DNA from: Capra hircus
Lineage: Eukaryota; Chordata; Mammalia; Artiodactyla; Bovidae
Direction: 5' to 3'
Assembly: GCF_001704415.2 (NCBI RefSeq)
Contig: NC_030820.1
Span: forward strand, 186,001-250,000
Length of the DNA stretch: 64,000 nt
Part shown: piece by piece, positions 59,448 through 64,000 of the stretch
Position numbering within the stretch: the stretch's first letter is position 1
How the letters are laid out: every line of letters begins with the position of its first letter
The notes under the pieces: model-generated
The model's input: the letters and a program-made list of their open reading frames with translations, nothing else
What the model was told of the DNA's origin: nothing
Database searches by the model: none
Translations under genes and position numbers: made by a program

Positions 59448-59554
59448 TGCCCATTTTGGCAGCATGTATACTTAAATAGGAATGATACAAAGAACATTAG
59501 CATGGCCCCTGCTCAAGGATGACATGCAAATTGGTGAAGCATTTCATATTTTTA
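59448..59554 (+). pseudogene. RNU6: U6 snRNA pseudogene (5' part of a chimeric retrocopy)
   Basis: The sequence follows U6 snRNA from its first bases to the terminal T run: 'ggcagcatgtatac', 'attagcatggcccctg', 'caaggatgaca', 'caaattggtgaagc', 'catattttt'. Its length of about 107 nt fits U6, with roughly a dozen substitutions. U6 is the catalytic core RNA of the spliceosome. A functional gene would need an external Pol III promoter (TATA and PSE); the upstream DNA is MIR, so this copy is a dead retrocopy. Confidence 0.92.
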
Positions 59555-59647
59555 TGGCAGAAACCATCACAACATTGTAAAGTGATTTTCCTCCAGGTAA
59601 AAATAATGTTTAAAAAGCATGAATAAAACAGGGAACATTTTTTAAAG
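59555..59647 (+). mobile_element. L1 3' end fused to the U6 copy
   Basis: 'accatcacaacattgtaaag' followed by 'attttcctccaggtaaaaat' and an A-rich end is the ruminant L1 3' terminus, comparable with 48105-48180 and 28640-28705. It directly follows U6, in the same orientation, and ends at the duplicated attgaggctcag (59436-59447 and 59648-59659). Confidence 0.82.
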
Positions 59648-59849
59648 ATTGAGGCTCAGAGAGGTTAAGTAACTTATTTAAAGTTGCACTGCAAAGGCCT
59701 GGTCTGGGGCACTTTACCTCCTCTCAGTGTCTATGCTGAGAGTTTAGTACTTTCCCTCTGAAATAATTCCTGTTTTCTTGCTACCATGAAAAAGAAAAAA
59801 AAAAAGGCCAGGTCTCTCAGAGTGAAAAGCCCATATTCCATTTTTTTTT

Positions 59850-60015
59850 TAATATATTGTTGTTTTGCTCCTAAATTTTATTTATTTATTTATTTGGCTT
59901 CTTCAGGTCTTCACTGTGTCATGTGGAATCCAGTTTCCTGACCAGGAATCAAACCAAGGCCCCCTACATTGAGACTAGTGTCTTAGCCACTGGACCATCA
60001 GGGAAGTCCCCCATA
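59850..60015 (-). mobile_element. CHR-type SINE
   Basis: Minus-strand head 'gggacttccctgatggtcca'; ATTT-rich end on plus. Confidence 0.83.
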
Positions 60016-60414
60016 TTCTTTCTTATTCTTTCTTCCAGATGGAATTTTCAGGAATTTAATGGTTTGAACTAAGTAATTAAAAATCTCTCCTTTATATATT
60101 TTTAGATCTGCACATCCAAACCAAACACCTAGTATATTTGTCAGACTTTTAAAGAAGTCTATTAAAGACTGTTTGCAAGAAAATGACTGTATAAACTATG
60201 TCTTATAAATTCTTCAATTTTAATTAATTAGGTTTTCTAAAATTCGAAGGGAAAAAAGGAGACAGAAACCAGTTTTTAATGATTTAGAATTAGGATTCAT
60301 GAATACACTGGGTTCTTTTTAGGTATTAGGGGAAAGCAGAGTAAATGTGGTGGGAAACTATGAGGGTCCAGAGATTCAGACTTTAGCCTGGAAGAGACAT
60401 TAAAGAGGTATTTC
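60016..60414. other. Unassigned
   Basis: Nothing recognised. Confidence 0.35.
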
Positions 60415-60600
60415 AGGGACTTCCCTGGTGGGCCAGTGGCTAAGACTCTGTGCTCCCAATGCAGAGGGTGTGGGTTCAATCCCTGGTCAGGGAAGTAGAT
60501 CCCACATGCCACAAGGAAGACTGAAGATCTTATGTGCTGCAACTAAGACCCAGTGCACTGAAATAAATATTTAATAAATAAAATAAATATTTAAAAGAAA
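60415..60600 (+). mobile_element. CHR-type SINE
   Basis: Head 'gggacttccctggtgggcca', tail of AATAAATA repeats. Confidence 0.85.
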
Positions 60601-60814
60601 ATTCAATTATTTTTTAAAAAAAAGATGCAATTCTAACTTATTTTAGAAATAGCTTGAGTGTCTGCTAGTCAACAGGAGAGCAAAGGCCAGAACCTGGAGT
60701 TTCCCAATTCTTAAACCACTGTTTTTTCTTAGACATGAACCATAAATCGCTTTAGAGAATATTCCTGTCTCCTCCTCTCTTAATTCAGATAGGGGGGAAA
60801 AAGTGAGGAAGCTT

Positions 60815-62672
60815 CAGTTGAATTCAGTTGCTTAGTCATGTCCAACTCTTTGCGACCCCATGAATCGCAGCACGCCAGGCCTCCCTGTCCATCATCATCT
60901 CCCAGAATTCACTCAAACTCATGTCCATCGAATTGGTGATGCCATCCAGCCATCTCATCCTCTGTCGTCCCCTTTTCCTCCTGCCCCCAATCCCTCCCAG
61001 CATCAGAGTCTTTTCCAATGAGTTAACTCTTCTCATGAGGTGCCCAAAGTACTGGAGTTTCAGCTTTAGCATCAGTCCTTCCAAAGAACACCCAGGACTG
61101 ATCTTCAGAATGGACTGGTTGGATCTCCTTGCAGTCCAAGGGACTCTCAAGAGTCTTCTCCAATACCACAGTTCAAAAGCATCAATTCTTCAGTGCTCAG
61201 CTTTCTTCACAGTCCAACTCTCACATCCACACATGACCACTGAAAAAAACCATAGCCTTGACTAGATGGACCTTTGTGGGCAAAGTAATGTCTCTGCTTT
61301 TCAATATGTTATCTAGGTTGGTCATAACTTTTCTTCCAAGGAGTAAGAGTCTTTTAATTTCATGGTTGCAGTCACCATCTGCAGTGATTTTGGAGCCCCA
61401 AAAAATAAAGTCTGACACTGTTTCCACTGTTTCCCCATCTATTTCCCATGAAGTGATGGGACAAGATGCCATGATCTTCGTTTTCTGAATGTTGAGCTTT
61501 AAGACAACTTTTCCACTCTCCTCTTTCACTTTCATAGATACCAACGGAAAATTTCATGCAGAGATGGGCTCGATAAAGGACAGAAATTGTATGGACCTAA
61601 CAGAAGCAGAAGATATTAAGAAGAGGTGGCAAGAATACACAGAAGAACTGTACAAAAAAGATCTTCACAACCAAGATAATCACGATGGTGTGATCACTCA
61701 CCTAGAGCCAGACATCCTGGAATGTGAAGTCAAGTGGGCCTTAGAAGGCATCACTATGAACAAAGCTAGTGGAGGTGATGGAATTCCAGTTGAGCTATTG
61801 CAAATCCTGAAAGATGATGCTGTGAAAGTGCTGCACTCAATATGCCAGCAAATTTGAAAAACTCAGCAGTGGCCACAGAACTGGAAAAGGTCAGTTTCCA
61901 TTCCAATCCCAAAGAAAGGCAATGCCAAAGAATGCTCAAGTGAAAGTGAAAGTGAAGTCACTCAGTCATGTCCAACTCTTTGGGACCGCATGGACTGAAG
62001 CCTACCAGGCTCCTCCCTCCATGGGATTCTCCAGGCAAGAGTACTGGAGTGGGTTGCCATTTCCTTCTCCAGGGGATCTTCCCGACCCAGGGATCAAACC
62101 CGGGTCTCCCGCATTTCAGGCAGACGCTTTAACCTCTGAGCCACCAGGGAAGCCCAAACTACCGCACAATTGCACTCATCTCACATGCTCAAAATTCTCA
62201 AAAATGCTCAAAATTCTCCAAGCCAGGCTTCAGCAATATGTGAACCATGAACTTCCAGATGTTCAAGCTGGTTTTACAAAAGTCAGAGGAACCAGAGATC
62301 AAATTGCCAACATCTGCTGGATCATGGAAAAAGCCAGACAGTTCCAGAAAAACATCTATTTCTGCTTTATTGACTATGCCAAAGCCTTTGACTGTGTGGA
62401 TCACAACAAACTGTGGAAAATTCTTCAAGAGATGGGAATCCCAGACCACCTGACCTGCCTCTTGAGAAACCTATACGCAGGTCAGGAAGCAACAGTTAGA
62501 ACTGGACATGGAACAACAGACTGGTTCCAAATAGGAAAAGGAGTACGTCAAGGCTGTATACTGTCCCCCTGCTTATTTAACTTATATGCAGAGTATATCA
62601 TGAGAAATGCTGGGCTGGAAGAAGCACAAGCTGGAATCAAGATTGCTGGGAGAACGCTTAAAGACTATTAAA
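60815..62672 (-). mobile_element. BovB LINE with 5' inversion (twin priming)
   Basis: The 3' part is on the minus strand (60815-61537: RT tail to terminus). The upstream part is on the plus strand (61538-62672). The plus part runs from 'ggaaaatttcatgcagagat' through N-K-A-S-G-G-D-G-I-P-V-E-L and F-I-D-Y-A-K-A-F-D-C to 'caagattgctgggagaa', which in BovB lies only about 75 bp before the first base of the minus part. The Y-A-D-D box falls in the lost 75 bp. A Bov-tA interrupts the inverted part at 61940-62155. Confidence 0.88.
61940..62155 (-). mobile_element. Bov-tA SINE nested in BovB
   Basis: Minus-strand head 'gggcttccctggtggctcag' near 62155. BovB text stops at 'ccaaagaatgctcaa' and resumes at 'aaactaccgcac'. 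Confidence 0.88.
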
Positions 62673-63039
62673 AAACAATCAGAACATTAAGAATCAAGTT
62701 ATCCTGGAAGGAGGTCAAGATGATAACCACCAACGCTGGAGTTAAGGGGAGGAGCACCAGGCAAGATAAGTTCTTATCTAAAGCAATTAGAGTAAGCAGG
62801 CAATTAGAAGCTTTTGTTACTTGTATTTAGCTGAACACTGTGAACAGAAAGCTTTTTGAAATCCTTGGCTAAATCAAAACCTGGAAAGTGAGGATTTCTA
62901 AACTTCAAGAAAAAAATGCTGAGCATGAAACAAAAAAGGTATTTGTTTTTATGCTTAACTTGGTAGGAAAAAGGAAAGAAAAAACAAGATGTCAGCTCAG
63001 CTGGGTCCCAATTCCAGCCCTGGGAAGCCCAAAGCCCAG
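62673..63039. other. Unassigned
   Basis: Nothing recognised. Confidence 0.35.
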
Positions 63040-63190
63040 CCGTGAGGTGGAGCTGATGTAATAATAACAGAAATAAAGTACACAATAAATGTAATGCACT
63101 TGAATCATCCTGAAACCATCCCCCCTTCTCCAACTCATGTGAAAAATTATCTTTCATGAAACTGGTCCCTAGTGCCAAAAAGTTTGGGGA
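63040..63190 (+). repeat. Old DNA transposon right end (hAT-like)
   Basis: 'gtggagctgatgtaataata', 'atgcacttgaatcatcctga' and 'ctagtgccaaaaagtttggg' match the same family as 32485-32830. Confidence 0.6.
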
Positions 63191-63419
63191 TATTCAAAGG
63201 AATGTTCTTTGTCCTTCACACTCACGCTTTTTTTCTTCTAACCACCCCATCTCACAAAGCTTTAACCTCTCCTAGCGTCACACTCCTCTTCCCACTTTGA
63301 GGGGCAGGGTGCACGCCAGTGCTCAGGCCTCAGGTCCTCCCTGGGTGCTGGTGATCTGTCCTTCTCATCCTGGCTTTGTAAGGCACTCCCCTAAGTTTTT
63401 CCTGCTCCCTTGTTTCTCT

Positions 63420-63670
63420 GCTGCTGTTGCTAAGTCGCTTTAGTCGTGCCCGACTCTGTGCGACCCCATAGACGGCAACCCACCAGGCCCCCCTGTCCCT
63501 GGAATTCTCCAGGCAAGAACACTGGAGTGGGTTGCCATTTCCTTCTCCAATGCAGTAAAGTGAAAAGTGAAAGTGAAGTTGCCCAGTCACGTCCAACTCT
63601 TAGCGATCCCATAGACTGCAGCCTACCAGGCTCCCCGTCCATGGGATTTTCCAGGCAAGAGTTTCTCCTG
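63420..63670 (-). mobile_element. Bov-A2 SINE
   Basis: Minus-strand dimer with AGC-type tail at 63420-63432 and the central linker 'tgcattggagaaggaaatgg' (an A-to-T variant here). Confidence 0.88.
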
Positions 63671-63799
63671 AATCTTCCTAGATAAACCTGTCTAAATGAT
63701 GCAAGCATTTTCTATCTAATGAATCTGTGATTTTCTCCACTTTAATCCCACCCGGGCTGTGTCTACCACACTCTCTCCACAGCTGCACTTGTCGTTTCT

Positions 63800-64000
63800 G
63801 TTTCGTTTTCAGCTTTCTATTTTACACTGGAGTACAGCCGATTGACAATGTTGTGATGGCTTCAGGTGGACAGCAAAGGGACTCAGACATACGTATTCAT
63901 GTGGCCATTCTCCCCCAAACCCCTCTCCCACCCAGGCTGCCACATAACATTAAGCAGAGCTCCCTGTGCTGTACAGTAGGTCTTTCATTATCCATTTCAT
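63800..64000 (-). mobile_element. L1 3' end, cut by the window edge
   Basis: Minus-strand ruminant L1 3'UTR ('aatgttgtgatggcttcagg', 'gagctccctgtgctgtacag' on plus). It continues past 64000. Confidence 0.85.

Larger units (their letters stand above)
59340..59740 (-). repeat. MIR SINE split by a U6/L1 retrocopy
   Basis: MIR reversed at 59340-59447 ('cctcacaacagtcctgcaag', 'cattttatagatgaagaaat') continues at 59648-59740 ('gaggctcagagaggttaagt'). The inserted U6/L1 chimera lies between, with a 12-bp duplication. Confidence 0.8.

Overview
The window is ruminant, almost certainly bovid, nuclear DNA. The evidence is a dense mixture of BovB (RTE-type) LINEs, Bov-tA and Bov-A2 SINEs, CHR-type tRNA-derived SINEs, ruminant L1 3' ends and bovid LTRs on both strands. 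I see no intact protein-coding gene. Family names come from recognising consensus features in the sequence; no database search was possible.

Positions 41-22400, minus strand, hold the decayed remains of an intron-containing ANKRD26-like (ankyrin-repeat/coiled-coil, POTE/ANKRD36/CCDC144 relatives) gene. Ten exon remnants lie in the family's exon order with matching splice phases, from 22302-22400 (upstream) to 41-107 (downstream). One coding exon is split by a 2.4-kb L1/BovB composite flanked by a 12-bp target-site duplication. Others carry a frameshift, a missing splice acceptor, or a BovB insertion at their 3' end. It is best read as an unprocessed pseudogene or a badly broken paralogue. Its introns hold L1 fragments (one with a textbook 5' inversion at 11183-12780), several tail-out pairs of BovB copies, SINEs, L2 and a hAT DNA transposon.

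Positions 22555-25290 are a nearly full-content but rearranged BovB (endonuclease +, middle -, RT/3' end +). Positions 25300-33400 hold L1, an odd GC-rich 380-bp block, three LTR or DNA-transposon remnants and SINEs. Positions 33400-36392 are a tandem array of about 4.3 units of 675-701 bp. Positions 36400-43400 are SINEs, an ERV2-like LTR, a MaLR LTR and an old L1.

Positions 43432-45542, minus strand, are a near-full-length processed pseudogene of tropomyosin 3 (TPM3), with poly(A) tail and 16-bp target-site duplication, killed by a stop and a 1-nt deletion. Positions 45600-64000 are a patchwork of SINEs, MIR, MaLR LTRs broken by SINEs, a three-copy 88-bp minisatellite and L1 3' ends. They also contain a chimeric U6 snRNA/L1-3'-end retrocopy (59448-59647) bounded by a 12-bp target-site duplication inside a MIR, and a 5'-inverted BovB (60815-62672).

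The window records retrotransposition acting on unique sequence: L1 machinery made the TPM3 and U6/L1 retrocopies, and BovB and L1 insertions dismantled the ANKRD26-like locus.
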